DNA from: Lamellibrachia columna
Lineage: Eukaryota > Annelida > Polychaeta > Sabellida > Siboglinidae
DNA length: 64,000 bases
Assembly (NCBI GenBank): GCA_963662155.1
Contig: OY759263.1
Location: 41,078,584 to 41,142,583, forward strand
Direction of reading: 5' to 3'
Positions 40,290 through 52,684 of this stretch are shown here, in pieces (within the stretch, counting starts at the first letter, position 1; each line of letters begins with the position of its first letter). The position numbers were made by a program, and so were the translations under genes. Under the pieces are notes generated by a model that was not told the origin of the DNA, made no database searches, and worked only from the letters and a program-made list of their open reading frames with translations.

Positions 40290-42840
40290 CGTTATATTTT
40301 TTGTAGAATATAGTGTTTGGCATAACTTGAAAAGCCTTTCAAACTATGAGTCACTATCTTGTCTATAACTAAATCGGGGATATTGTTTATAACATGTGGC
40401 AAGTTGTATTTAAGAAATTTTTCTGCAAATTCATATGTAGTTCTGTAAGTATGTAGTTCAGTTGTTCTCCGAGTATTATAGTTGTGAAAGCTGGCATTTG
40501 GGGTTATTTGCCAATTTAATAAGTAAACAGGTAAATTTTGATGTCTGTATTTGTAATAAAATTTAAGTTCTTGTAATTTTAGTAAGTCTTCTACTTTTAG
40601 TATGTTTAGTTTTTTTAAAAGGGGTTCTATGTGTGAATTGTATTTGCTTAATGTTATAATTCGTACTGCTTTCTTTCGTATTTTCATTAATCTGTTTCCT
40701 TGATATCCCCATGTCGTAATACAGTAATTAATATGTAATATCAATGCATTGCATAACATAATTTTAATTTCTAACGGTAGCACATGTTTTAATCTGTTTA
40801 GTATTCCTATAGTTTTGGAACACTTATTTGAGATTTGTTCAAGTCTTTTTCCAATTTAAGTTGGTATCTATAGTTAAGCATAAGAAGTTAAATTCTTCCA
40901 CTTTCTCAATATCTATATTATCTATTTTGAGAAATAATGTCTGTGTAGTTTTGTTTGGCATTTGGAAGGACATATATTTAGATTTACTTTTATTTAGTGA
41001 TAGCTTATTAATATTAAGCCACTCAACTATTTTCAGGAGTTCTTCATTTATTACTGATTCATACTTTTATTTTGGACACTATAACTGAAAGTTTCAATAG
41101 TGCAAAATAAAGTGGTATCATCAGCATAGATTATAAAGTTAAACATTTGGTTGGCTTGTGAGAAATCATTTATATATAATAGTAAATAATAGTAGTCCAA
41201 GGATGGTCCCTTGTGGTACTCCAACCATAATGAGTAAAGTTTCAGATGTACTATCATCAAATTCGGTGTACTGTTTACAGTTCTTTAAATAACTTTTAAA
41301 TGAAAGAAGAGTTTTGTCATCTAAGTCATAGTATCTTAACTTGTTTAGTAATATTGAATGGTCAGTAGTATCAAATGCCTTGGAAACGTCAAGAAAAATA
41401 ATAACTGATAAGTAATTTTATCCACTTGATTGAAGATTCTATCTACTAGTTCGAGTGATGCATATTCAGTTGAATGATTAGGTCTAAATCCATACTGATT
41501 ATAAAAAATAGCTTAGAATCAATAAAATAAGCAGATAACTGATTGTGGATAATTTTCTCTAAGACTTTGGAATAGTTGGAAGGAGAGAAATGCCTAACCC
41601 TAACCCTAGGCCTATAATTTTTAATAATGTTGGGTCGTTGTTCTTGAAAATTGGAATTACTTTTGTAATTTTAAGTTTATCAGGAAATATGCCTATATTT
41701 ATGACTTGGTTAATTACTAAGGTTAAGGATTTAATGATTGCGTGTTCAATTAGTTTAAACAATTTTGAAGAAATGCTGTCGAATCCACTACCGGTTTTTG
41801 TTGGAAGATCATTTATTGTTTTCTTTACAGTTTCTTCATTAACATTCTTAGATTTGAAGACAGATTTAACTCGTGTATTTAAGTAGTAGTAATAGTTTTT
41901 GTTTCCATTATAGTGAATGCTTTCTGCAATAGTTTGACCTATGTTTGTAAAATAGACATTGCATTTGCTAGCTATATCAGATTTATCAGTTATACTAGTA
42001 CCAGTTACTTTAAAAATTGTCGAGGATGTTTTCTTTCCTTTATTTTTTGAAAGAATTTCATTGATGGTTTTACAAGTATTTTTTGTGTAATTTTTGAATC
42101 GGTTAAATCGTGATTCAAAATAAATTTGTTTAGCTGCACAAATATTTATTTTTAATATGGAGTTGTACGTTTCGAAGATAGTGTTAGTGGTCTCATAATC
42201 AGGTGAATTAGGGTCAGACATTTTTTATTGTTTATAAAGTGTGTCCCGATATCTAATAGATTTTAGCAAACCTTGAGTGATCCATTTTTATGTTTGTATT
42301 TATTAAATTTAATTATTTTAATTGGCATGTACTTATTTATAGCACGCATAATTTCTTCATGCATTATGTTATTATTTAGATTGGGGTCCTAATTTTGATG
42401 TTTATGTAGATTGTTGTGAAAGTTATAAGAATCAATTTCAATTTTGACTTTCTGCATGGCTTATTCACTTTGTGTATTTATTTTTATAAATTTGGGAGGA
42501 AGTTCTATTTTTAGAATATTATCTACTATTATTAAACAATAAGGTTGATGACGTGAAAATTATTTTGTGAAATTTCCAGCAACATTTTCTAATATGGATT
42601 TGTTTAGCTTACCAAAAAGTTATCTATCAGTGTTGTGGTGGTTCTAGTGAAACGAGTTGGGAAAGTAATTTGAGGGTAAAGACGATGTATAAAAAAAAAT
42701 CGCTGTAGATTCTTCTCATTTATTTTTAGTAAATTTATATTAAAATCCCCTGCTATGATGATATTATATAGATAATATAACTGATGAAAATTCATCAATG
42801 AATTTTGTAATCTTTTCGTCGCATGATCTTGGAAGATCAT
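40290..42840 (-). pseudogene. LINE family D, minus strand, near full RT region
   Basis: Read from right to left: an endonuclease remnant with IIAGDFNINLLKIN (42,604-42,840), a linker and RT fingers with TKTGSGFDSISSKLFKL and ITKVIPIFKNNDPT (41,559-42,221), a palm with NFIIYADDTTLFCT (about 41,090-41,150), and a C-terminus with LHINYCITTWGYQG and ELKFYYKYRHQNLP (40,292-40,783). Several frame breaks occur. The sequence is strongly AT-biased compared with LINE A. It is a Jockey/CR1-superfamily non-LTR element. Confidence 0.85.
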
Positions 42841-43082
42841 GCAACGAAATATATATTTCCAATGGTCATAGTCTTTGATAAACTATTTCCAGTTACGTTA
42901 ATAATTAGCCCTTCCCAGTGTTCGTGCGTATTTAGATTAATTTTTACTTCAGATTTATATTTATTGTCCATATATATTAGTAACCCTCATATGTTGCTAC
43001 ACTTTATCCTCTGTGTTATACAATCATATCCATCTAAACAAAACTTAGAGAAATCATGGGATGTTACTGTGCCTGTGCCTTG
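42841..43082. other. AT-rich, likely LINE D 5' part
   Basis: An inverted pair of CATGATCTTGGAAGATCATG type is seen near 42,823-42,842. No reliable ORF; it may be a degraded endonuclease of LINE D. Confidence 0.35.
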
Positions 43083-43672
43083 AAACTGAGAAAAGGGAGA
43101 ACTGCATGCTCACGGACATGGACACCATGGGTCAAGTATACTAGGCTTGTGTCCTAGCACCCTCCTATACGGTAGCAAAGCGTGGAAAATATACAAAGCA
43201 GGAAAAACGCCACAACAGCTTCAGACGCATCACTGGCATCACCTGGCACGAGCACACATTAAACTAGGATGCCCTTGAGCGTGCAACACGTTCGTCCTGC
43301 GTATTCCAAATGACGTCCTTTATGGTGAACTTGCCTCTGAGGCAAGGCGTGTGGACCGTCCAGCTCTGCGGTCCGGGGATGCAAACGAGCATCAAGTCCT
43401 GGGAATATGCTGCAGCAGCCGACGACAACTGGCTGACAGCAGCCGACGACAACTGGCTGACAGCAGCCGACGACAACTGGCTGACAGCAGCCGACGACAA
43501 CTGGCTGACAGCAGCCGACGACAACTGGCTGACGGGCTGTGCTGAGTGTAAGAGGAAGACAGAGGAAGGAAGAAACGAACTGTGGACGGAGAAGAGAGAG
43601 CGTCGGAAAGAAAAAGCCATAGACTACCACGACTCTAAACCAAACTGTCTACACGTGTGTCATCTGTAAAAT
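43083..43672 (+). pseudogene. LINE C-terminal relic with internal minisatellite
   Basis: In mixed frames: VLAPSYTVAKRGKYTK, FRRITGITWHEH, DALERATRSSCVF and YGELASEARRVDRPAL. These follow the usual LINE C-terminal order (LLYG-ETW, LRRILGITW, GRP-L). The part that normally reads ADR..WR carries a fivefold 24-bp repeat. It ends near the stop codons at 43,545-43,669. Confidence 0.65.
43413..43532. repeat. 24-bp minisatellite, 5 copies, inside a LINE relic
   Basis: Unit CAGCAGCCGACGACAACTGG plus CTGA. Because 24 is a multiple of three, one frame reads AADDNWLT repeatedly and the others also stay open. Confidence 0.95.
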
Positions 43673-43722
43673 TAAGTGCGATGACTAGTGACAATAATTA
43701 AGTGCGATGACTAGTGACAAAT
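43672..43722. repeat. 26-bp direct repeat, 2 copies
   Basis: AATTAAGTGCGATGACTAGT followed by GACAA occurs twice in tandem. Confidence 0.9.
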
Positions 43723-43869
43723 GGCTGCATTGTATAATGTTTCAGTAATTCGTAACAACAGTCAGTGTTTACTCGACTCAATGTAAAGTGTTATAATTAT
43801 GGAACAAAAAACCAACAAGAACGTAAAACAACAAACACAATCCGGTATCATGACCACATCATAAGCATA

Positions 43870-43926
43870 CGTGTGTGTGTGTGCGCGCGCGCGCGTGCGT
43901 GCGTGCGTATGTGCGTGCGTGCGTGC

Positions 43927-43969
<43 letters not shown>

Positions 43970-43997
43970 TATGTATGTATGCGTGTGCGTGCGTGGG

Positions 43998-44028
<31 letters not shown>

Positions 44029-44036
44029 CTGCTTGC
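43870..44036. repeat. GT/GC compound microsatellite
   Basis: GTGTGTGCGCGCGCGTGCGTGC-type blocks, cited here in part; includes alternating purine-pyrimidine GC runs with Z-DNA potential. ORFs are shadows. Confidence 0.93.
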
Positions 44037-44185
44037 GCATTGCATTCCAACAGTTAAGTAACCGATTCGAATCATCAGAAAATCCGGGGTATTATTTTGT
44101 ATAATATAATTTAACTGACAAAAAAGACAACGTCAGATGTATAACAACTATTATCATTACATTTGTATTCTCTGATAATTATATT

Positions 44186-44309
<124 letters not shown>

Positions 44310-44324
44310 CATATTACTATCTTC

Positions 44325-44690
44325 TTATTTTATTCTTCCCCTTGGTCCTTTCAGGGGTGCGGCCACATTACTAATCTGTTCCATCCTCTCGACGAGTCGT
44401 CTCCATCCATCGCGATCTCCTTCTTTTCTCTCCCACACTTGCCTGTTCACCCCTGCCCTTTCGACATCGCTCTCAACACTGTTCCTCCATCTTAATTTCG
44501 GTCTTTCTTCTTCTCCTTCTACCACACTCTTCTGTTTTCCATACTCTCGTTTTTAATTGCTTCCTCACTCATTCTCTGTATGTGTCCTGCTCATCGCAGT
44601 CTGCTCCCCACTATCTTCATCCTCAGGTGTCTCTTCATTCCCATCTCTTCTCTTAGTTCTCTCATCTACTTTCTGCCTTCTCGTTTTACT
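44325..44690 (-). pseudogene. LINE 3'-terminal coding relic, minus strand
   Basis: The minus-strand frame ends with [19 protein letters not shown], then [16 protein letters not shown] and [11 protein letters not shown] before the stop. Upstream pieces read RLRWAGHIQRM-like sequence near 44,560-44,620. This is the C-terminal end of a non-LTR reverse-transcriptase protein. The same relic occurs at 52,065-52,180 and 54,590-54,820. Confidence 0.75.
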
Positions 44691-44950
44691 TTACACTGCT
44701 ATAATCTGTATCTATAAGTGCAAGTTATAACTCTTACCATCGTTATACACGCCAATTATGATCGAGACTACGCAATGCTTGTTTTGTTATGGTGTCGTCT
44801 CGTAGCAGCGGGTAGATATTATGTTCAAATGGGAATAAATGTACACAATGATCACTGCTGGCTGTCATACGCCTTAGCTAAAGCTGTAAAATAATTATAA
44901 AAGTGTAGTTTTGACGGAATCAGCTGCACATCTAATTGCCTTATTTTCGG

Positions 44951-46538
44951 ACTCCAAGTTGTACGTTACAATAGAATGGCCCACATACAATGTCCATATA
45001 ATTATACCATACATGCCTTCCAACTCTGACTTCAAAATCAAAGTAGACAAATGCTCTGTGCCTATCACAGGCTTCCCCCCACTGGTGTGCCAGTTACGTC
45101 ATACACTTCTACAACTAGCATTAGTGTTGCATTTTAACTGTGTACGTATTTCCGGCTGACTGACGCATGCGCTGTAGCTGCGTCATAGGATGTAACACAT
45201 ATTCTGGGTTGAAAAACACGGTATGTTCGTGAATATGATAATAACTTAGATACTGGATTCTTCGCAAATGTTGCCGTTTCCGGAACAGTTTGGTAGACAA
45301 GTAGATATATTTCTCCCGGCGTCGATTCAAGACGTTGACTGTGCGTCTTCACGAAATTGTTATATCTGTACCCTGCCTCTGCTTCTGATATGGCTACCAG
45401 ACGATCTTCATTTAATTTACAACGTACTAATGTCACATCCTATCGATGGTTGGCCATTCAGATATTATATTCACATTAAACAACCTTCAGTGCCGCTCTT
45501 CCATGGTCCTTTTTTTCAGCTTGTAGTGAGGTCCACGTTCACAGGTTGTGTAAACTGTTTGATGTTGTCATTCCATTCCACTATCTCATGTGACGTCCAC
45601 GAGATCGTTTTCCTTGGAATCCTCTGTTGAGTAAATTATAAGAGTGGCGATCTGGGCGTCTAACAATTTGCCAGAATGTAATTTATACATAATATCATGA
45701 CTAATATTAAAAAATCAATAGTATGTTAGGCTTACACTAATTGATATCAGTTATATGACACGTTATCTCTAATGACGCATTGTTCTATCGAAAAGGACCC
45801 GTCGAGACAGCAGATCACCAACCCCGAGGCTACCGCATCGTGTTCGTTCAATGTGACGTATTGCGTTTGACGCTCAACGTCTCGGTTAAACTCGTCAGAT
45901 GCAATTCAAATACTTACACAAATACACTGTAGTAGCTATGATTTTACAAATATAACTGATTTTACAACGATAACTACCATCAGTGATGCTGATCTACCAA
46001 CCTACTAATGTTCCAAGTTAGATGTCGAACCTTTTTCGCATAGGTCACAGTCTTCGTTTGTTCGATCATGTGAAGCCATTTTCGGCAATATCGAATTAAC
46101 AGTTCATACAAATTACATTCTTTTACGGATATAAAACAGAGTTTGGATGGATTTGCGAAGGTGGGGAAGCTAAGAAATCTGCATTCATTGCACTGGTATG
46201 ACACGAGGCAATGTCATCACCGTTAAACCATAGGTAGAAAGGCTCAGCTGAATAAATGACATGTGTAAACGACACGCTTGAATAATTTATGTCTATTATA
46301 ACACATACGGTGATATCGTGAATTCACCGACAGTCAGGATCATGATGTATTTGATGCACTTAGCGAGACCACCTTATTACATGTAACGGTGTGTCAACAT
46401 TTAGATGCGAAGGTGACATTCATAAATACCTTCATGCCTTCAATAAACGGTTAGTTTGTTACAGAACAGATTGATGCAGGTAATATGTGTATTTACCTTG
46501 TTGCCTTAGGCGACGGGCGACGTGACGTGACGACCACC
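44951..46538. other. Intergenic and upstream of BTB gene 3
   Basis: Unique-looking AT-rich DNA without supported genes. Candidate regulatory sequence for the gene at 46,539 would lie in the last few hundred bases; no clear TATA box is seen. Confidence 0.4.
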
Positions 46539-47762
46539 ATGGTATGGCAGACGGAGTTGTGTAACAACTTCGACCGTCTGCGCTCCGAGTCGGAACTGTA
46601 CGACACGACGGTGATCGGTAGCGACGGCCAGACGCTGTTCGCCCACAGTGCCCTATTAGCGGCGTCGAGTCAGAAGCTCAAGACACAACTAGTCGCACAC
46701 CTACAGCAGGGCGCCCCGCTTTCGGTGCATGTCGACGGCATATCGGGCCATATATGGAACTTTGTACTGCAGTTCATCTACAGTGGCAAGACACAGCCGA
46801 CAAACATCCACGAGGCGGAAGGTATAATGCAGGCGGGTGAAACTCTCGACATAGAAGCTCTAGCCGACATCGGCCGCAAGTTTATGGAGGATAACAAGCT
46901 AGAATTAGACTATACTGGAAATCCCGTCACCTCATACGTCGTACCCACACATGCCCAGGACACACCCCACTGCCCGTCGCCGTCATGTCGGTCGCTGCTT
47001 CAGGCGAACCTGTCCAACCAATCCAACCAGCTCCAGTCGAACCAGTCGAACGTAGCTATCGTCGGCAGCGATGGCTGTTGCATGGGCTACTTCGTGCCAG
47101 CAGAAACGGAACCTATGAACGAAGTTAATTACGTCTCATCATTTAGTCCATCAAAAATAACCGTCTCCACACAAACGTACAGGAAGAAACCGTGCCGAGT
47201 GAAGAAGTCGAAGACGAAGACTTGCGCTGTGCGTAAAGGGAGGCGCTCCACGTCGTGTTCGGCCCGTCGTCAGGGACTGCGCCGACGGCAGAGGAAGCAG
47301 GGGCGACGGCGAAAGCTCGGCCTATCCAGGGTGTCATCGACGCAGACGCTGGTTATAAACAACTCGGCGACACAGACACGTGTGTCTTCGGCACACGATG
47401 TGCGTAATTCATATCACAAGCCAGACGGCGTCTGGGTGTGCAAGATTTGCGGGATTACGATCACAGAATATTCGTTGCTCGGGCCACACATGACGACTCA
47501 CGCAATAGAGGCGCCGTGGGATTCTCCTGACTACGTAACCTTTATACCTGGAGTGCCCGTGGTTGACGGGCCGGTGGTCGTGGGCAGATTGGACGAGAGC
47601 GACGCTGAGACATACATAGATGGTGAGTGCCCACAATGTCATCGGATCCAAAGGAGGTCTGTGCAGCTACCGAGGCAGCTGTATGCATGTCCGCTGTGCG
47701 GGCAGGCATACCGCAACCGGCGGCTATTGCGAAAGCACATGAGCATACACGCCAAAGCATAA
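46539..47762 (+). CDS. BTB/POZ and C2H2 zinc-finger protein 3, intronless
   Basis: The ATG at 46,539 has an ideal context (CCACCATGG) and gives 407 residues. The BTB domain (about residues 10-125) contains DTTVIGSDGQTLFAHSALLA, LSVHVDGISGHIWNFVLQF and AGETLDIEALAD. A middle basic region (RKKPCRVKKSKTKTC, RRRQRKQGRRRK) may be a nuclear signal. Two C2H2 fingers follow near the C-terminus: CKICGITITEYSLLGPHMTTH and CPLCGQAYRNRRLLRKHMSIH are each C-x2-C-x12-H-x3-H (first quoted only as pattern positions 345-365). A lone C-x2-C (ECPQCH) sits between them. The gene is probably a transcription regulator. An upstream in-frame extension to 46,485 lacks a good start and is not used. Confidence 0.88.
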   Translation: MVWQTELCNNFDRLRSESELYDTTVIGSDGQTLFAHSALLAASSQKLKTQLVAHLQQGAPLSVHVDGISGHIWNFVLQFIYSGKTQPTNIHEAEGIMQAGETLDIEALADIGRKFMEDNKLELDYTGNPVTSYVVPTHAQDTPHCPSPSCRSLLQANLSNQSNQLQSNQSNVAIVGSDGCCMGYFVPAETEPMNEVNYVSSFSPSKITVSTQTYRKKPCRVKKSKTKTCAVRKGRRSTSCSARRQGLRRRQRKQGRRRKLGLSRVSSTQTLVINNSATQTRVSSAHDVRNSYHKPDGVWVCKICGITITEYSLLGPHMTTHAIEAPWDSPDYVTFIPGVPVVDGPVVVGRLDESDAETYIDGECPQCHRIQRRSVQLPRQLYACPLCGQAYRNRRLLRKHMSIHAKA

Positions 47763-47884
47763 GGAAAAGATGTTGCACACGATTGAAGGGCCGAAAAAAC
47801 AGAAGTAGCTCAGTACGCGGAGTGTGCGTGCCCAGAGTACTGGTTGTCATTGTCACGCCAGACAGCGTGGTCACATTGTTGCAA

Positions 47885-47890
47885 TTAAAA
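47885..47890 (+). terminator. Candidate poly(A) signal of BTB gene 3
   Basis: ATTAAA in GCAATTAAAATACACG, about 120 bases after the stop codon. Confidence 0.45.
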
Positions 47891-47899
47891 TACACGTGT

Positions 47900-49320
47900 A
47901 AATGTCCGTAATGACAACTATTTTGTCTGAGTGCACAGTTTACTAATGTGTTGTTTATTTGTTGGCACACATTTAGTAGGATTGGTAATTCACATTATAG
48001 CTAATGCTCGTATGTTTTTTGTTTTTGTTTTTTTGCATTTTGACCGACGTGTATGAATTGTGGAATCGCTTCACCGATGACGTGTTCAAAGACGCAGCTT
48101 GAGCGGGCAGTTGTTAAGTTAAGTCATTTGAGTCAGGTTCAGAGACCAGATTTGAGGTACGCACCGATGCTCACCGATCACGACATCGCTTTTGGACATT
48201 ATTTGTGACCTGCATTGTTTTTCCCATACGTATACACAGGGACTGATAGAGGCGCATAATTGGACCTGTTTCCAACCTTAGCACCCCAGGGGTCCGCGGC
48301 ATGATCGCTTCAAAGGTCACAAGCGTACCTGCACAAACATTATGTTTATTTATTGGTCTTGGGGAGGAGGGAGGTCATCTATATATATACAGGTAAGAAG
48401 TATGTCGGAAGGACACAGTAATGACACGGAAGTAGTAATGGACAGGAGGTTTACGTAGGTGGTGTCGTTGTCCGCCAGGTAGAGCCACCATAGGAGACAG
48501 CGGGTAGCACCAACCACCAACGCCCCTATCGGATAACGCGGAACTACTTTTTTAAACAGCGCCCGTAGTGTCTACTAACCAAACTATTTCGAGCACGTTA
48601 CCTAGTGCATAAGGACCGCACTGTTGAGCGCCTCCTGGTGACCTATTTTGCTAACAGCGTCTCTAGCGACTAGTGAAGAACTCATTTTCTAAAAAAAAAA
48701 CACCTGGCGGACCTTCCACTTATGCACGTGCAACGTGATTTACTATAATTGTTGAAAACGCGTGTTGAAAACTCCAGTTATCGCCCAGCGTGTGTATCCG
48801 GTTCTGCATGCGCAACCACCCGCTTTCCGAAACGGCCCCCTCTAGGGGAAACGTATGGGACCTCTTTAAGCGTAACAAAAAAGCGCCGACATGCCAAAAC
48901 ACGAATATGCTACCCTTAGAGCCAATGGCGGTTTTCGCTGCCACTGGCGGTTGCATTATGCGCAACATGGCCGCTAGATAACTTCCGAGGACGGTTTTTG
49001 CAGTTGGGTATGCTAGCGTGTGAAATAATTTCATGGTATACATGTATTTGTAAAATAAAACGTCAAAAATAAATACAAAATGTCAATGCAGGCAGTAGGG
49101 CCAGTGGCAGTGGCTATTTATGTGCGTGGCGACCTGTTTCTTTATAATTTTTTATAACACTAATTAAATTCTGTCGCATTTATCCGGGTATATAACTATG
49201 CAGAAACGCTTCCACGTAAGTACCGCATTTGTATGTATTTTATTGCACTTAGCCGGATATACAACTACGCAGAAATGCATAGTTCTAAGCTAAGCCTAAG
49301 AGCCTAAGTACGTATCTGTT
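47900..49320. other. Intergenic, no gene recognised
   Basis: Contains two related stretches with CATGCGCAAC followed by C-C-TTCCGAA-CGG (near 48,807 and 49,341), suggesting an old duplication or a repeat family. The ORFs at 48,720-49,043 have no recognisable content. Confidence 0.4.
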
Positions 49321-49336
49321 TTGAACCACTTCTAGT

Positions 49337-49347
49337 CGCGCATGCGC
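49337..49347. promoter_or_regulatory. NRF1-like palindromic motif upstream of the Harbinger gene
   Basis: CGCGCATGCGC fits the NRF1 consensus (YGCGCAYGCGC) and lies about 190 bases before the ORF at 49,538. The GC-rich stretch around it contains several GCGGATGCG motifs. Inference only. Confidence 0.3.
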
Positions 49348-49537
49348 AACGATCCGTTCCCGAAGCGGCGACTTGTAGGGCATAAAGCTAGGATTCCATA
49401 TAGGATACGACATGCGGATGCGTTTGCGGTTAGCGGATGCGTCATGCGGAATGCGTTTTGCGTGATTCCGTGCGTGCGGAACGCAGTGCGTTTTATTTCT
49501 CTTTCCGCTTCCGGCTAGACGACTGTATACATTCAGC

Positions 49538-49872
49538 ATGACGTTGAACTGGCCTGTATTGCAGCGCTCGTATTTAGAACAACAACAAATGACAATTATC
49601 ATTGCCATTGGGACAGCTTTTAAAGTGTTGCAAAGCAAAAAGCGAAAGCACCGTTGGTGGGTTCACGGCATCATTGAAAAACGGAATCAATGCGGTGCGT
49701 ACAATCACCTAGTTCAGGAACTACAGCTGGATGGGGAGAAGTTCAGACAGTACTTCCGGTTGAGCAGGGAGCAGTGTGCACAAGTGTTGTTTTATGTGGA
49801 GGCAGACCTTGTGAAGTACTGCATGTCGAGAAAGGTTATATCGCCAAGACAAAGGCTTGCCATATGTCTGAG
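49538..49872 (+). pseudogene. PIF/Harbinger nuclease (HARBI1-like), first exon
   Basis: The ATG at 49,538 leads to RKHRWWVHGIIEKRNQCGAY, then QLDGEKFRQYFRLSREQCAQ and a final SPRQRLAICLR. This is the N-terminal region of Harbinger nucleases (W-V-H, the QYFRMS helix, then the PEQRLAVTLR-like end). The exon seems to end at a donor (CTGAG|GTAAGT) near 49,872, the usual splice point. The DDE catalytic exon is not found downstream in this window, so the copy is incomplete. Confidence 0.8.
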
Positions 49873-50823
49873 GTAAGTGACCATACAAGAATATTATGTA
49901 AACAAATGGTTTTACTTAATGTACAAGCATGTGTATATACTCTGTCTGCATCATGTGTAACTTTAATTAACCAATTAAAATATAAACATATGATATTGCA
50001 ACTGTGAAAATGAACTACAATAATAAAACCGTACTCATTTTATTACAATGAACTTCAATAAGAATACAAAACTTTTGTCTTTTTATCAACTGTTCTAAAC
50101 TGAGGAAAGACTTAAACACTACGTGACAACTTACACATTTAGTTGCATATCATGTAGTTATGAAAATAAACATGAACTGGTAAATAATGCATAAAATTAA
50201 ATATACAATTATAACTGTGCATACATGCATACAGTGAACACCAGTGCACATACAGACCAATTGTTTTAAGACAATGTATAACACTAAATATACAATTGCA
50301 TAATATGCAGTTGTATATTTAGTTTTATACATTGTCTTAAAACAATTAAACATATTATGTTTTATTAGAATGAAAATACAGACCAATTGTTTATAAGCTG
50401 ATAAATTTTCTAGAAACTGAGGAATGACAAAAATACTATAAAATAAAAGAGAACCTGTATATTTATCTGCATATTATGCAATTATAATGTATACACACAC
50501 TGCTAATGTTTAACAACTGTACAATTACACAACTGAGGAATGGCATGATATATGTGTGACACCTTGCACAAATACATGCGTGCTATACCATGTATAGACA
50601 ATGGTAAATTCCATGCCAACTCACCTGGTGGTTCTCATGTGTCATTTCTTATTTCAATGAAAACAATAAAAACAATACCTACAACCAAAGGTATTTTTCT
50701 GTATCGTTTTTTCTTTTAAATATTTGTGGGGGGACCACTTGGGAACCACCAGGCGAGTTGGCATGGAATGACCCACATGTCAAACATACAATGTACATGG
50801 AAATAGCTCAGTAGCTATGTTTA
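49873..50823. other. Non-coding interior of the Harbinger region
   Basis: AT-rich; no DDE exon visible. It contains the hairpin at 50,259-50,347. A short duplicate of GTTGGCATGGAAT/ATTCCATGCCAACTC type (50,608-50,625 and 50,754-50,770) forms an inverted pair. Confidence 0.45.
50259..50347. repeat. Near-perfect palindrome, 43-bp arms, 3-base spacer
   Basis: Arms 50,259-50,301 and 50,305-50,347 match at all but two positions. They contain AATTGTTTTAAGACAATG and its complement. It may be a MITE remnant or a cruciform-forming repeat. Confidence 0.85.
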
Positions 50824-51301
50824 CTACACTTCACACAGTGTTACCGTCAAACCTGGGGCACTTGGTTGTAGAGCATTACAGTGTAGTTGCTCACTTGATC
50901 CATCCATATGTTCATACACCAATTGTTGCGAATGTGCTAGCACATGAGATGGTCCTGGTGCTGGAACCAGTTGAGCTGGTGGCAGTGGAGTTATCTGCAC
51001 TGGCAGCATAAGTGGATTTTTTGCATTAAAGAACAGTTGTGACACTTGTAGCTGGAGAAATGATGGAGTTGTTGCTGGCAGCTTTTTGGAGCACAATGCA
51101 CAGCTCTTATAGAACATATCATCAGCGTCTTTTTGAAGACACCCCATCACCTGCTTGTCCAGATTCTGTTTGCTTTTCGTGGTTTCTTTACTGAGTACCG
51201 TCAGTGCACATTCCATGTCATTTTTGTCATATTTCCTTCTTTTGTTTGAAGCATCTCTGCCAGAAGCTGTGTTCGTTGGTTCTGGCGAAGCAATATTTGA
51301 G
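50824..51301 (-). pseudogene. Harbinger partner protein (Myb/MADF-type), C-terminal exon with BESS-like motif
   Basis: Minus-strand exon after an acceptor (ATTTACAG|CTCAAATA) at 51,301/51,302, ending at a stop at 50,824. It contains DKQVMGCLQKDADDMFYKSC, then LQLQVSQLFFNAKNP, a BESS-like motif as in MADF-type Harbinger partners. A Pro-rich tail follows (PPAQLVPAPGPSHV). In Harbinger elements this DNA-binding partner and the nuclease are usually encoded in opposite directions, as here. The upstream DNA-binding exon is not seen. Confidence 0.7.
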
Positions 51302-51318
51302 CTGTAAATATGAAATGT

Positions 51319-51324
<6 letters not shown>

Positions 51325-51392
<68 letters not shown>
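51325..51392. repeat. (TA)n followed by (CA)n
   Basis: About 56 bases of TA then 12 of AC, next to the intron acceptor of the Harbinger partner gene. Confidence 0.93.
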
Positions 51393-52184
<792 letters not shown>

Positions 52185-52348
52185 TGTCGTATTGTTTTCT
52201 GTCCACTCACATATTATATCATATGTAATTGGGATAAATCAGGATAAACCATGAATGACACAACGAAGTTGGTTGAACAGTAGAAGTGTAAGCCCTTTTT
52301 GTCATCCTTGTCCACTGGGTGACAGCACAAGAAATATATATTATAATA
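52185..52348 (-). repeat. 3' LTR of G2
   Basis: About 164 bp; longer than the partner LTR by a short indel (TGTAATTGGGATAAATCA region) and with a mutated terminal CA. Confidence 0.85.
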
Positions 52349-52684
52349 TCTCCCTTCTTAAGAAAACACATTTCTTGATTCATTCTCTGCTAACGTGTAT
52401 CTTCCATAATTATAATATGTTTTGTGCTAATGTCAATCAATATGAACGTAAAATGATAATGTAACACCGAGGAATTAAACTACGATATAATTGAGAATAT
52501 AATGTCATATGTTTGATTAAGACATTAGTCAATAGTTAACATTACACAGTTCATATCTCACTGGCTCATAATGTCATGGCACACTTTTAGACATCAAGAC
52601 GGTTTGGTGGGTGCACATATCTCCCCGCCCTTGTCTTGTATGGAGCGTCTCCTATGTAAGCACATGCTTGTCCAGCCACATGGC

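Noticed and set aside
46485..46538. Upstream extension of BTB gene 3
   Set aside because: No good start context; the ATG at 46,539 in CCACCATGG aligns with the start of the BTB region.
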